Assembly (NCBI GenBank): GCA_963662355.1 | Contig: OY759361.1 | Location: forward strand, 62,001 to 126,000 | Direction of reading: 5' to 3' | DNA: 64,000 bases | DNA from: WTFY01 sp026713925 | GTDB taxonomy: Bacteria; Pseudomonadota; Gammaproteobacteria; UBA4575 | Notes under the pieces: model-generated | Databases searched by the model: none | The model's input: only the letters and a program-made list of their open reading frames with translations | Told to the model about the DNA's origin: nothing | Program-made: the position numbers and the translations under genes | Shown: positions 25,471-33,701 of the stretch, piece by piece | Numbering within the stretch: position 1 is the first letter of the stretch | How the letters are laid out: each line of letters begins with the position of its first letter

Positions 25471-26328
25471 GTGCTTAAGTTCCTGCTCAAATCGCTCTCC
25501 GCCCTGCCGATGTCCTGGCTGTACAGGCTGTCCGGGCCATTCTACCTGCTGCTGTTTTATATTTTGCGTTTCAGGAAAAAAATCGCGAAGGACAATATCT
25601 GCCGCTCGTTTCCGGATTTGAGCCCGGCACAGCAGTCCGGGGTACTGAAAAACTGCTACAGGAACCTTTGTGAAGTGGCACTCGAAATCACCCGGTGCCT
25701 GTCCATGCACCCTTCCGAATTGCGCAGGCATGTGACCTTCACCAACCTGGAGATCATCCATGACCCCCTGCAACACAACCAGACCATCCTTGTGGCCACG
25801 GCCCATCATTGCAATCCGGTGTGGGCAATCCTGGCGTTGGGCCAGGTACTGGAGACACCACTGGATGGCATCTACAAGCCCCTGCATGTCACCTGGCTGG
25901 ACGAACTGGTTTTGAAGTCACTGTCGCGTTTCAAGCTCACGCCGGTAGCGGCCAAGACCTGCACTGCGGACCTGATCCGGCGGGCAACCACCACCCGTGC
26001 AATCGTCATTGTGGCGGACCAGGCACCCAGGCACCGGGACAAGGTCTACTGGACAACGTTCATGCACCAGGAGACCCCTTTCTTCCTGGGTCTGGAAAAA
26101 ATCGCCCGGTTGTTCAAGTACCCGGTGTTTTACATGGACATCAAGCGCATCGGCCGCGGACAGTACGAAGCGAGTTTCCTGGAACTCGCCTCGCCTCCCT
26201 ATGAAAAGGATTCCCACAGCATTTCCGAACGCTACGTACGTGCCGTCGAACGGCAAATCCTGCAGTCACCGCACGACTGGCTGTGGACCCATCGCAGATG
26301 GAAAAAGAAAAGATCGTTATACGACTGA
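25471..26328 (+). CDS. LpxL/HtrB-like acyltransferase with altered catalytic motif
   Basis: 285 residues from GTG at 25471. The overall pattern is that of lipid A late acyltransferases: MSWLYRLSGPFYLLLFYILRFRKKI, NICRSFPDLSP, CYRNLCEVALEI, then GIYKPLHVTWLDELVL, VIVADQAPRHR and TPFFLGLEKIARLFKYPVFYM. The usual H-x4-(D/E) catalytic box (for example GHFGNWE) reads AHHCNPVWA, with no acid at the expected place, so activity or mechanism may differ. It is convergent with, and overlaps by 12 nt, the acyl-AMP ligase/ACP gene, a natural source of acyl donor. The acceptor could be lipid A or another envelope lipid. Confidence 0.8.
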   Translation: MLKFLLKSLSALPMSWLYRLSGPFYLLLFYILRFRKKIAKDNICRSFPDLSPAQQSGVLKNCYRNLCEVALEITRCLSMHPSELRRHVTFTNLEIIHDPLQHNQTILVATAHHCNPVWAILALGQVLETPLDGIYKPLHVTWLDELVLKSLSRFKLTPVAAKTCTADLIRRATTTRAIVIVADQAPRHRDKVYWTTFMHQETPFFLGLEKIARLFKYPVFYMDIKRIGRGQYEASFLELASPPYEKDSHSISERYVRAVERQILQSPHDWLWTHRRWKKKRSLYD

Positions 26329-28272
26329 CCCCTTGCTGCGCAAGTACCTTCCCAAGGCTGCAATGCTCGGGTGCTCCACCAGGTCCGTGATGTCGAGTGC
26401 ACCCGGGTACATTTCATCCAGGGCCGTGTAGATCTCAACCAGTACCAGTGAATCAGCCCCGATCTCGAGCAGGCTGTCATGAATCGTGAAAGGTTTGCCC
26501 GGAAGGGCCTCACGACAGACCGCGAGGATCGCATCCACGATTTCATCCCCTGCAGCCTGGGGCTCATGCTGGCTGTCACGGTCGAGCCTGGCGGCCAACT
26601 CCAGCAGGATCTCCTCGTATTCGCCTTCCAGGTACGCGTTTGCCAGGGCGGAACGCTGGACCTTGCCGCTGGTGGTTTTCGGAATCTTGCCGACCGGGAT
26701 GACCTGCTGTACCTCGATGCCAAAGCCTTCGTTCACGGTGGCCTTTACCCGTGCCCGCAGGGGGATGAATTCCTGCAGGGTTCCCTTGTGCAGCACGAAT
26801 ACCAGCACCTCTTCCAGCCCGGTCTGTCCGCATGAGACGCCTGCCACGGCTGTCCTGCCGAGATCAAGCCCTTCCACTCCACACAACGCGTCCTCGATGT
26901 CATGGGGGTAGTAGTTCTGGCCATGGACAAACAGGATTTCCTTGTACCGCCCGGTGATGAACAGCCCCTGCCGGGAGATGAACCCCAGGTCACCCGTATC
27001 CACCCAGCCCCCCTCCAGGAACACCGAACCTTCATCACCGATCACCTGCTCGGTCACGTTCGCGCCACGGATATGGACGTGGCCCACATGCCCGTCAGGC
27101 AGGGGCTGACCATCGCGCTTGGCGATCCTGACGCTACAATGCAGAACGGGTGTGCCCACGCTCACCAGAGACACATGCGAGGCATCCCGCCTGGAACCCA
27201 GCACCGCACCGCTACCGATCGACAGTGAATCGCGCCGGGCATGCACTACCTGCAAATCGGCACCGCTTTCCACAAAGCTGACGGCCAGGCAGGCTTCCGC
27301 CAGACCGTATGCCGGGAACATGCTCTGCCTGCGCAGGCCAAATCGGGCCATCTCATGCGTGAACTGCTCACACAGTGCAGCTGAAATCGGCTCCGCCCCG
27401 TTGAACACCAGGCGTACATACGACAGGTCGGTATCGGGCAACCCCTTGCGCCGGTACGCCTTCAGGAAGTGCTGGTAGCCGAAATTGGGTGAGCCCAGCA
27501 TGCTGGCCTGCTTTTCTCCCGCAGCGATCAGCCAGTAAAGCGGCCTGCGCACGAACAGGTCGGTACGCATGATGACGTGGCTGTAATTGCACACCACCGG
27601 GTTCAGGTGAAAACCGATCAAGCCCATATCATGAGTGAGCGGCATCCAGCTGAGGCTGAGATCGGCGGAGGTTAAGTCCGCCCTTTCCTGCATTGCCTCA
27701 ATGTTTGCAATGAGGTTGCGGTGTTTGAGAATCACTCCCTTTGGGCTGCCAGTGGACCCGGAAGAAAACTGGATAAAGGCAGTGTCCTGCGGTGCGATGT
27801 CGGCCAGTTCGCCCGGTGTGGAGACCCCTTCAATCTCGTCACTGAGAAGCACCCTGCCTAGCGCATCCAGGAAAGCCTTTCCGGGCGGATAGTCCGCAGC
27901 ACTCGATCTCAGCCGTGCCAGGTTCCCGTGGTCGGTATACAGGACGGCAGCACTGCCCAGCCGCTCGGCGACGTTGAAGACTTTCCGGCGATGCTGCTCG
28001 CTGATCCCGACTGCCAGGGGCACAGGGATGATGCCTCCAAGCAGGCAGGCCCAGAACACGTCGATGAACTGCTCATTGCTGTTCAGGAACAGGATCAGGT
28101 GGTCTCCCTTTTGCATGCCGTGGCGCTGCAGCACATGCAGCAGGCATTGGGCACGCCGGTACAGCTCTTCGAAACTGACGCGCTTCTCTTTCCCCTGCCC
28201 TTCAATGAAGCAGACAAAGCGCTCCTCACCACGATGGTGCTGCAGGGCTTCCGTCAGTGTCCTGAAGCGCAT
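26317..28272 (-). CDS. fatty acyl-AMP ligase-like enzyme fused to an acyl carrier protein domain
   Basis: 651 residues from ATG at 28272 (AGGA 9 nt upstream); in-frame sequence further upstream overlaps the arsenite-pump gene and is unlikely to be coding. The adenylation domain has the P-loop FIQFSSGSTGSPKGV, SWMPLTHDMGLIGF, FNGAEPI and MFPAYGLAEA, then WVDTGDLGF and KTTSGKVQR. The wording is that of the FAAL branch that makes acyl-AMP rather than acyl-CoA. Residues about 575-651 are a carrier domain with GADSL, Ser608 being the phosphopantetheine site. It would activate a fatty acid and load it on its own carrier. The convergent LpxL-like gene suggests transfer to an envelope lipid, by inference. 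Confidence 0.85.
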   Translation of the reverse strand: MRFRTLTEALQHHRGEERFVCFIEGQGKEKRVSFEELYRRAQCLLHVLQRHGMQKGDHLILFLNSNEQFIDVFWACLLGGIIPVPLAVGISEQHRRKVFNVAERLGSAAVLYTDHGNLARLRSSAADYPPGKAFLDALGRVLLSDEIEGVSTPGELADIAPQDTAFIQFSSGSTGSPKGVILKHRNLIANIEAMQERADLTSADLSLSWMPLTHDMGLIGFHLNPVVCNYSHVIMRTDLFVRRPLYWLIAAGEKQASMLGSPNFGYQHFLKAYRRKGLPDTDLSYVRLVFNGAEPISAALCEQFTHEMARFGLRRQSMFPAYGLAEACLAVSFVESGADLQVVHARRDSLSIGSGAVLGSRRDASHVSLVSVGTPVLHCSVRIAKRDGQPLPDGHVGHVHIRGANVTEQVIGDEGSVFLEGGWVDTGDLGFISRQGLFITGRYKEILFVHGQNYYPHDIEDALCGVEGLDLGRTAVAGVSCGQTGLEEVLVFVLHKGTLQEFIPLRARVKATVNEGFGIEVQQVIPVGKIPKTTSGKVQRSALANAYLEGEYEEILLELAARLDRDSQHEPQAAGDEIVDAILAVCREALPGKPFTIHDSLLEIGADSLVLVEIYTALDEMYPGALDITDLVEHPSIAALGRYLRSKGSVV

Positions 28273-28384
28273 CAGCGGTGTCCTGCGAAATCCTGGCCGG
28301 TATCCATACCCCACAAGTATGAAGGATTGCGCAGCATTTTTAAAAAACGGAACATGTGATCCTGGGCCTGTGAGACCAGCTCGC

Positions 28385-29473
28385 TCAGGGTGGACTTGTG
28401 CTTTCCTGCCGGCAGGCAACTCGGCCCTTACTGCATGCCGCCCGTACAGCGGGTCCGTTTTCATACCAGGGCTGCGTGCGGTTCACGATGTGCACGACGG
28501 ACAACATGACCGGTACCTCGATCAGTACCCCGACCACGGTGGCCAATGCCGCACCGGATTCAATACCGAACAGGCTGATGGCCGTGGCGACCGCCAGCTC
28601 GAAAAAATTGCTTGCACCGATCAGCGCCGAGGGAGCAGCCACACGATGCACGACCCCGAACTGCCGGCTCAGGCAATAGGCCAGCCCCGAATTGAAATAC
28701 ACCTGGATGATGATCGGAACCGCCAGCAGCACGATAACGAGGGGCTGGCGGACGATCTGCTCGCCCTGAAAGCCAAACAACAGGATGATGGTGGCCAGCA
28801 GGGCCACGATCGAGACAGGACCCAGCATATCCAGGACTGATCGCAGCCGGGCAGCGCTTCCCTTTCGAAGCAGGTAGCGGCGCAGCCCCTGCGCGAGAAG
28901 TACGGGAATCACGATATAGAGCACGACGGACAGGAATAGCGTATCCCACGGCACTGTGATCGACGAGATGCCCAGCAGGACTCCCACGATCGGTGCAAAG
29001 GCAAAGATCATGATCGTGTCATTCAGCGCCACCTGGGTCAGCGTGAAATGGGGTTCGCCCCGTGTCAAATGGCTCCAGACGAACACCATGGCCGTACAGG
29101 GTGCGGCAGCCAGGATGATCAGGCCGGCAATATAGGAATGGATCTGCTCCTCTGGCAGGTATGGAAGAAACCAGTAGCCGATGAACAGCCAGCCCAATGC
29201 GGCCATCGTGAAGGGTTTGACCGCCCAGTTCACGAACAGGGTCACGCCTACTGCGCGCCAGTGTTCCCGAACCTGATGCAGCGCACCAAAGTCGATCCTG
29301 GTGAGCATCGGGATGATCATCAGCCATACCAGCACCGCGACCGTCAGGTTGACGTTTGCGATCTCAAATCCGGCCAAGGCATGAAACAGTGCCGGGAACC
29401 CATGTCCCAGCCACGTCCCGAGAATGATGCACAGTGCAGCCCAGACCGTCAGGTAACGCTCGAAAATCGACAT
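28385..29473 (-). CDS. acr3: ACR3-family arsenite efflux pump
   Basis: 362 residues, about ten helices. Typical ACR3 segments: VLVWLMIIPMLTRIDFGAL, NWAVKPFTMAALGWLF, GLIILAAAPCTAMVFVWSHL with the essential Cys, ALNDTIMIFAFAPIVGVLLG, and ALIGASNFFELAVATAISLFG. It expels As(III) across the inner membrane using the membrane potential. It begins 7 nt after the arsR stop, so the two form one operon. The 25 residues after the last helix are polar and unremarkable. Confidence 0.95.
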   Translation of the reverse strand: MSIFERYLTVWAALCIILGTWLGHGFPALFHALAGFEIANVNLTVAVLVWLMIIPMLTRIDFGALHQVREHWRAVGVTLFVNWAVKPFTMAALGWLFIGYWFLPYLPEEQIHSYIAGLIILAAAPCTAMVFVWSHLTRGEPHFTLTQVALNDTIMIFAFAPIVGVLLGISSITVPWDTLFLSVVLYIVIPVLLAQGLRRYLLRKGSAARLRSVLDMLGPVSIVALLATIILLFGFQGEQIVRQPLVIVLLAVPIIIQVYFNSGLAYCLSRQFGVVHRVAAPSALIGASNFFELAVATAISLFGIESGAALATVVGVLIEVPVMLSVVHIVNRTQPWYENGPAVRAACSKGRVACRQESTSPP

Positions 29474-29480
29474 GGGAGCG

Positions 29481-29804
29481 CTAGGCGGAATTCCGGATGA
29501 AGGGGTAGCAGATCACCTGGTCCCCTGCACAGCAGTCTTCCAGCAGGTAGTGAATCAGGGACCGCATCGCATCGTAGTCCGCACAATAACGGATCACGCG
29601 CCCTTCCCGTACACCCCGGACCAGGCCTGCGCGCGAGAGCACCCCCAGGTGCGCGGACATGGTGTTTTGCAGGGCGCCAAGCCTCTTTGCGATCTCGCCC
29701 GCTGCAAGTCCACTGGGCCCCTCCTGTACCAGCAGCCGGAACACATCCAGGCGCGTCTTATGCGAGAGTGCAGACAGTGCATCGATTGCGCGAGACTGTT
29801 TCAT
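29481..29804 (-). CDS. arsR: ArsR-family arsenic-responsive repressor
   Basis: 107 residues from ATG at 29804, preceded by AAGGAATATT. The winged helix is clear (LSALSHKTRLDVFRLLV, then IAKRLGALQNTMSAHLGVLSRAGLV and REGRVIRY). The classical CVC site in the DNA-binding helix is absent. Instead the C-terminus has Cys91-Cys92 and Cys99, similar to the arrangement known from the Acidithiobacillus ferrooxidans ArsR. It should release DNA when As(III) binds and so control itself and acr3. Confidence 0.93.
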   Translation of the reverse strand: MKQSRAIDALSALSHKTRLDVFRLLVQEGPSGLAAGEIAKRLGALQNTMSAHLGVLSRAGLVRGVREGRVIRYCADYDAMRSLIHYLLEDCCAGDQVICYPFIRNSA

Positions 29805-29821
29805 ATACCAATATTCCTTGA

Positions 29822-29833
29822 TATATCGATATA
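29822..29833. promoter_or_regulatory. candidate ArsR operator
   Basis: TATATCGATATA is a perfect 12-nt palindrome 17 nt before the arsR start, with CTTGA and TCAAG flanking it at 17-21 and 36-40 of the same line (29817-29840). The position next to the start codon fits autorepression by ArsR. Binding itself is inferred. Confidence 0.5.
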
Positions 29834-30021
29834 ACTCAAGCCTCCGCTTCAAGATACCTGCCCGGCATCCTGCAGCACTGAATTTCAGGGCAATGATGTC
29901 GCGGAATCAGCAAGGATCATTTCGGCTTCCTGTTCAGCCACAATGAGGACAGGTCCATTATTTGGAGTTGTTTGCAGGCCGGAAACCCCGTTGTGCCGAT
30001 GATGACCTGCAGCATTAGGCA

Positions 30022-30606
30022 CTAGGCCATTTCCTTGACGAGCCTGACCCGGTTATCGTGAACCGGGCGCATCATGTATTCGATCTGTTCCCGAGTACCG
30101 GACTCAAGCCAGCCATCATACCCATCCCTGTCCAGGATGACCGGCATACGGTGATGAATCCTTGCCAGCTTCGGATTGGGCGCAGTGGTAAGAATGCTCA
30201 TGAACATCTCGCCGGCCGGACTGATTTCATACAGCCCCCCGAAAGCAAACCCGTCCTCCCCGGCGGGTCCGATCCTGTACTTGTCCCGCCTGCCTTTCGG
30301 CTGGTTTTCATCCCATTCGAAAAACCCGCTGGCCGGAATGATACACCTGCATTCACGCATGGCCCGTGACCAGGTTTTCCTGTCCCATGCCTCGGCACTG
30401 CGCGCATTGATCAACGGACGCCTGGAGAAGGAACGTTCCCATCCCCATTTCATGGAAGCCAGCTCATTCCCGGATCCCCCTCGAAATACGACATCTACCT
30501 GGTCGGCAGGATAAATCTCTGCGCGAGGCACGAACTCGACTTCACTACCAATCAAGGCTGAAACAATTGATTCAGGATACTCGGCCAGTGAAAAACGTCC
30601 GCACAT
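30022..30606 (-). CDS. SRAP-domain protein (YedK/HMCES family)
   Basis: 194 residues starting MCGRFSLAE, where Cys2 becomes the catalytic N-terminal cysteine after Met removal. Further marks are MKWGWERSF, PLINARSAEA, RCIIPASGFFEWDE, FAFGGLYE, TTAPNPKLARIHHRMPVIL. The Asn, Glu and His of these motifs are the other active-site residues. Members crosslink covalently to abasic sites in single-stranded DNA and protect them. It stands alone between the arsenic operon and the sterol-side flavoprotein gene. Confidence 0.95.
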   Translation of the reverse strand: MCGRFSLAEYPESIVSALIGSEVEFVPRAEIYPADQVDVVFRGGSGNELASMKWGWERSFSRRPLINARSAEAWDRKTWSRAMRECRCIIPASGFFEWDENQPKGRRDKYRIGPAGEDGFAFGGLYEISPAGEMFMSILTTAPNPKLARIHHRMPVILDRDGYDGWLESGTREQIEYMMRPVHDNRVRLVKEMA

Positions 30607-30785
30607 CTCACAAGTTCCAGCGGGTCATTGCTGATCGATGATCGCACAAGGTTCCTGATACACCAACGTTGCACTCAGGCAGGCTTTCGGGCCCTGGACA
30701 CCGGCCATCGTACACACCACGATGGTGTCGAGCAGGCCCGGGGTTCCAGTGGCCGCTACCTGCCAGGCTTCTGGCTGGTCCTGGC

Positions 30786-32144
30786 TCACGCCTTCCTGAA
30801 GCGCCAGCCGTACATAATGCGCCCGTAAAAGTTGAACCACTTCCTCGCTTCGGAATCCTGAAACGGATAACCCGCTCCGATCTGCCTTGCCGTAACAAGG
30901 CCGGTCACGAAACAGGTCTCCTGGCTGTTGATCAGAGTATGGGCACCGCAGTGCCACGTCCGCCTCCTGCCCTGAACGAAGCGAAATATATGGACCAGGA
31001 AGGCCACGTGACGCACGTCGTGCACGATGTGCTGAAACCACCATTTCTTGACGATCTTGCCTTCGTCGATACGACTGATCGGATTGTAGGTCACCAGGCA
31101 TGGCTTGTCCGAGCGCTTCGCCCAAGGCTGCTGATTGTGCATGATGTAGGTGATTTCGTAGTTGTCAGGCCTGACACCGTACTGCTCGATATGATTGCTC
31201 CGGGTGTCGAGTGGCTTGACGGCGCTGTCCGGAAGAACCGACGAGTCGGAATGAACGACCGTATGGTTGTGCAGTTCACTCTCGTAACGGATCGAAGAGA
31301 GAAGCCAGCCCTCCAGGAAGGTAGGCTGGTCCAGCATCATCAGCGTCTGGTTCGCGTTGCACGCGAACACCACATCGTCAAACGTCTCGGTTTCCCCGTT
31401 CCCGTCCTCCACGACGACCTCAAACGGTCGCCGGTACACTTTTCGAACCGGCCGCTCAAGGTATATCTTGTCCTGAAAATCCGCTGACATCTCTTCATAG
31501 ACACGCCGCGTGCCCTGGTCCCAGGTCTGCATCGGGGTTGCGGTTTCGATATCGAAAAATTCCAGGTACCGGGAAAACAGGGATGCAGGCATGTCGAACA
31601 CGTTCGTGGCCATCAGGAAGTTGACGAACATGGGCTTCAGTATCTTGTACCGGAAATCCCCGGAGAACCTGCCCAGGTTGAGCATCGTACCCATGCTGAC
31701 ATAGTTGAACGGGTTGAACGCATTGAGCAATCTGGACCTGGACCGGTTGAGCCTGCCAAACCATTTCAGACGTCTCAGGAGCTTCTGAAATTTCTCGATT
31801 TCCGGTTGCAATTGCCTCCTGATGTCGGAGTCGAAATCGTGAGCGTAGATGCCGCCACGATACTTCACGCTGTAGCTGAACCTGGTATCGACCAGCCCGA
31901 TACCGTGTTGCTGCATGAACAGAAGAATATGGTGGTATACCGAAGGAATGCACGCGGTGACGGAAATATCGAACGGGATTGAGGTTCCATCGTCTTGCAG
32001 CATGTCGGCCGTAATGGCGTTGCCGCCAATCTGAGCCTGCGCTTCGAACAGTCGAAAATCGAATCGATCCGGATGCCGATGCAGCGCCCAGGCCACTCCC
32101 AGTCCCGAGACTCCTGCACCGATAATAGCAATTTTTCTTGGCAT
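30786..32144 (-). CDS. FAD-dependent oxidoreductase of the amine oxidase/COG2907 type
   Basis: 452 residues from ATG at 32144. The N-terminus KIAIIGAGVSGLGVAWALHR is a dinucleotide-binding Rossmann motif, followed by FRLFEAQAQIGGNA, the second FAD contact of phytoene desaturase/amine oxidase relatives. The C-terminal FAD contact region contains HCGAHTLINSQETCFVTGL. The middle (120-230) is basic and aromatic, perhaps membrane-facing. Relatives often accompany lipid-modifying genes, but no reaction is established. Here it is divergent from the sterol operon across about 420 nt, so it is a candidate for a sterol oxidation, reduction or desaturation step not otherwise covered. That is inference from position only. 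Confidence 0.75.
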   Translation of the reverse strand: MPRKIAIIGAGVSGLGVAWALHRHPDRFDFRLFEAQAQIGGNAITADMLQDDGTSIPFDISVTACIPSVYHHILLFMQQHGIGLVDTRFSYSVKYRGGIYAHDFDSDIRRQLQPEIEKFQKLLRRLKWFGRLNRSRSRLLNAFNPFNYVSMGTMLNLGRFSGDFRYKILKPMFVNFLMATNVFDMPASLFSRYLEFFDIETATPMQTWDQGTRRVYEEMSADFQDKIYLERPVRKVYRRPFEVVVEDGNGETETFDDVVFACNANQTLMMLDQPTFLEGWLLSSIRYESELHNHTVVHSDSSVLPDSAVKPLDTRSNHIEQYGVRPDNYEITYIMHNQQPWAKRSDKPCLVTYNPISRIDEGKIVKKWWFQHIVHDVRHVAFLVHIFRFVQGRRRTWHCGAHTLINSQETCFVTGLVTARQIGAGYPFQDSEARKWFNFYGRIMYGWRFRKA

Positions 32145-32561
32145 GGCCGCATCCCGCTTCACATTGGCGCCTACTCTACTACGGTCCGCGGTCTTCTCCA
32201 ACGAAATTCCATACCCGGTCCAGCATATATTGCAAAGAACCTGCCTGCTTCCAAAGAAGGCCGTTATAAATCATCCATCGCCGGACTCTCCGGGTCCAGG
32301 TGTGGTTCAAGCTAAAACCGTGGCGGGCGCGCAGATGGCCATGAAAGTGCTTGACCGTCCAGCCCGCATGGCGGGAGAGAACAACACTGACGCCCGGGCA
32401 CCGCCGTTACCGGCGATAGCACTGTAGAGGCGGTGCATGCAAGCTGGCAGGCCTGGCTCGCTGCTGCAAGACGGCACATATCGGAGCCTGCACTTGCCTA
32501 CATATCCTGATACCGCAAAATGGCAGACTTGGTCATTGAAGCTTCAGAATCAGGACACTAT
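32145..32561. other. divergent promoter region of the sterol operon
   Basis: No gene is visible in this 417-base gap. It must carry the promoters of the leftward flavoprotein gene and of the rightward sterol operon. The in-frame ATG at 32520 lacks a ribosome site, so I treat 32520-32561 as leader. I see no strong inverted repeat that would mark an operator. Confidence 0.55.
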
Positions 32562-33701
32562 ATGACTTCAGGATTGAGCACATCTTCTGGTTCATCGGCG
32601 CCGCCCGTCCTCGTGACCGGATCAGCCGGGCATGTGGGTGCCAACCTTGTGCGCAGACTGCTCGACGACGGCACTCGAGTCCGGGTGTTGCTGAGACACG
32701 AGGACAACAACGAAGCACTGGAAGGCCTTGAAGTTGAACGCTCGTTTGGTGATATTCGGGATTTGAATGCCACGAGGAGCGCGGTCGCAGGCTGTCAAGG
32801 TGTGTATCACGTCGCGGCCAAGATCTCGACCATAGAAGGCAATCGCGCCTATCGCCGGGAAGTGTACGAATGCAACGTTCTCGGTACCCGCAACGTGCTG
32901 CAAGCGGCGCGGGAGGCAGAGGCCGGCCGGGTGGTGGTGACGGGCTCTTTCAGTGCAGTCGGTTACGATTTAGATGATCCAGCTGCTCCCAGTGACGAGA
33001 CGATGCAGTTCTATCCCATGGAACGCACGATGCCCTATGAGCGCAGCAAGGCACTTGTTGAGCACGAGTGCTGGCGTGCCGCGGCGATGGGACAAGATGT
33101 CATCGTCGCAACGTGTTGCGCGGTGGTCGGTGGTGCCGATTATTTCCCCTCGCGATTGGGAAGGACCTTGTGCGACTACACTCACGGCAAGCTTCGTGCT
33201 TACGTGGATGGCGGTTTTGAGTTTGTCGCGGCACGGGACATCGTGGAAGGGCACCTGTTGTGCATGCACCGGGGACGCCCGGGTGAAAAGTACATCTTCA
33301 GCAGCGAGTACAAAACCATCTCCGAGATCCTGGACCTGTACGAGGAGGTCTCAGGCATTTCACGACCGGGTCGGCGGATTCCACTCCACATGATGCTCGT
33401 TTTCTCGGAAGTGGCGAGCTTTTATCTGAGCCGGTTTCACCTGGGCTTTCCCCAGCGGTTCACGCCTGGCGCCATCCGCCTCTTGAAAAAGTGCCGTCAC
33501 GCCGACACCAGCAAAGCGAGACGGGAGCTTGGCTATCAGCCAACCAGTATCCGCGCTGCGGTTCATGAGGCCTACGCATTTCATTACCACCGCAACGCGA
33601 TCACAAATCCACTTGCGAACCCCCCGTGCGAGGATGCCATGAGACAAAATTCCATGACGAGCCAGAGCATACCGATCACTCCCGAGGGAGGCTCGATGTG
33701 A
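32562..33701 (+). CDS. sdmB: NAD(P)-dependent 3beta-HSD-like reductase, SdmB-like (sterol C-4 demethylation)
   Basis: 379 residues from ATG at 32562, preceded by AGGA at 7 nt; ATG at 32520 is a weaker choice. Rossmann motif GSAGHVG at 20-26, then GDIRDLNA, VYHVAAKIS, NVLGTRNVL and VVTGSFSAVGY. The catalytic pair is Tyr159-x3-Lys163 (PYERSK). This is the extended SDR fold of 3beta-hydroxysteroid dehydrogenases. In Methylococcus, SdmB works with the Rieske enzyme SdmA to remove C-4 methyl groups by oxidising and decarboxylating the 4-carboxysterol. The directly following Rieske gene overlaps its stop (GTGA), which strongly supports the pairing. The last 30 residues are a loose extension. First gene of the sterol operon. 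Confidence 0.82.
   Translation: MTSGLSTSSGSSAPPVLVTGSAGHVGANLVRRLLDDGTRVRVLLRHEDNNEALEGLEVERSFGDIRDLNATRSAVAGCQGVYHVAAKISTIEGNRAYRREVYECNVLGTRNVLQAAREAEAGRVVVTGSFSAVGYDLDDPAAPSDETMQFYPMERTMPYERSKALVEHECWRAAAMGQDVIVATCCAVVGGADYFPSRLGRTLCDYTHGKLRAYVDGGFEFVAARDIVEGHLLCMHRGRPGEKYIFSSEYKTISEILDLYEEVSGISRPGRRIPLHMMLVFSEVASFYLSRFHLGFPQRFTPGAIRLLKKCRHADTSKARRELGYQPTSIRAAVHEAYAFHYHRNAITNPLANPPCEDAMRQNSMTSQSIPITPEGGSM

Noticed and set aside
30625..31125. Minus-strand 166-codon frame overlapping the flavoprotein's 3' end
   Set aside because: It overlaps the flavoprotein's conserved C-terminus in another frame and has no recognisable features.
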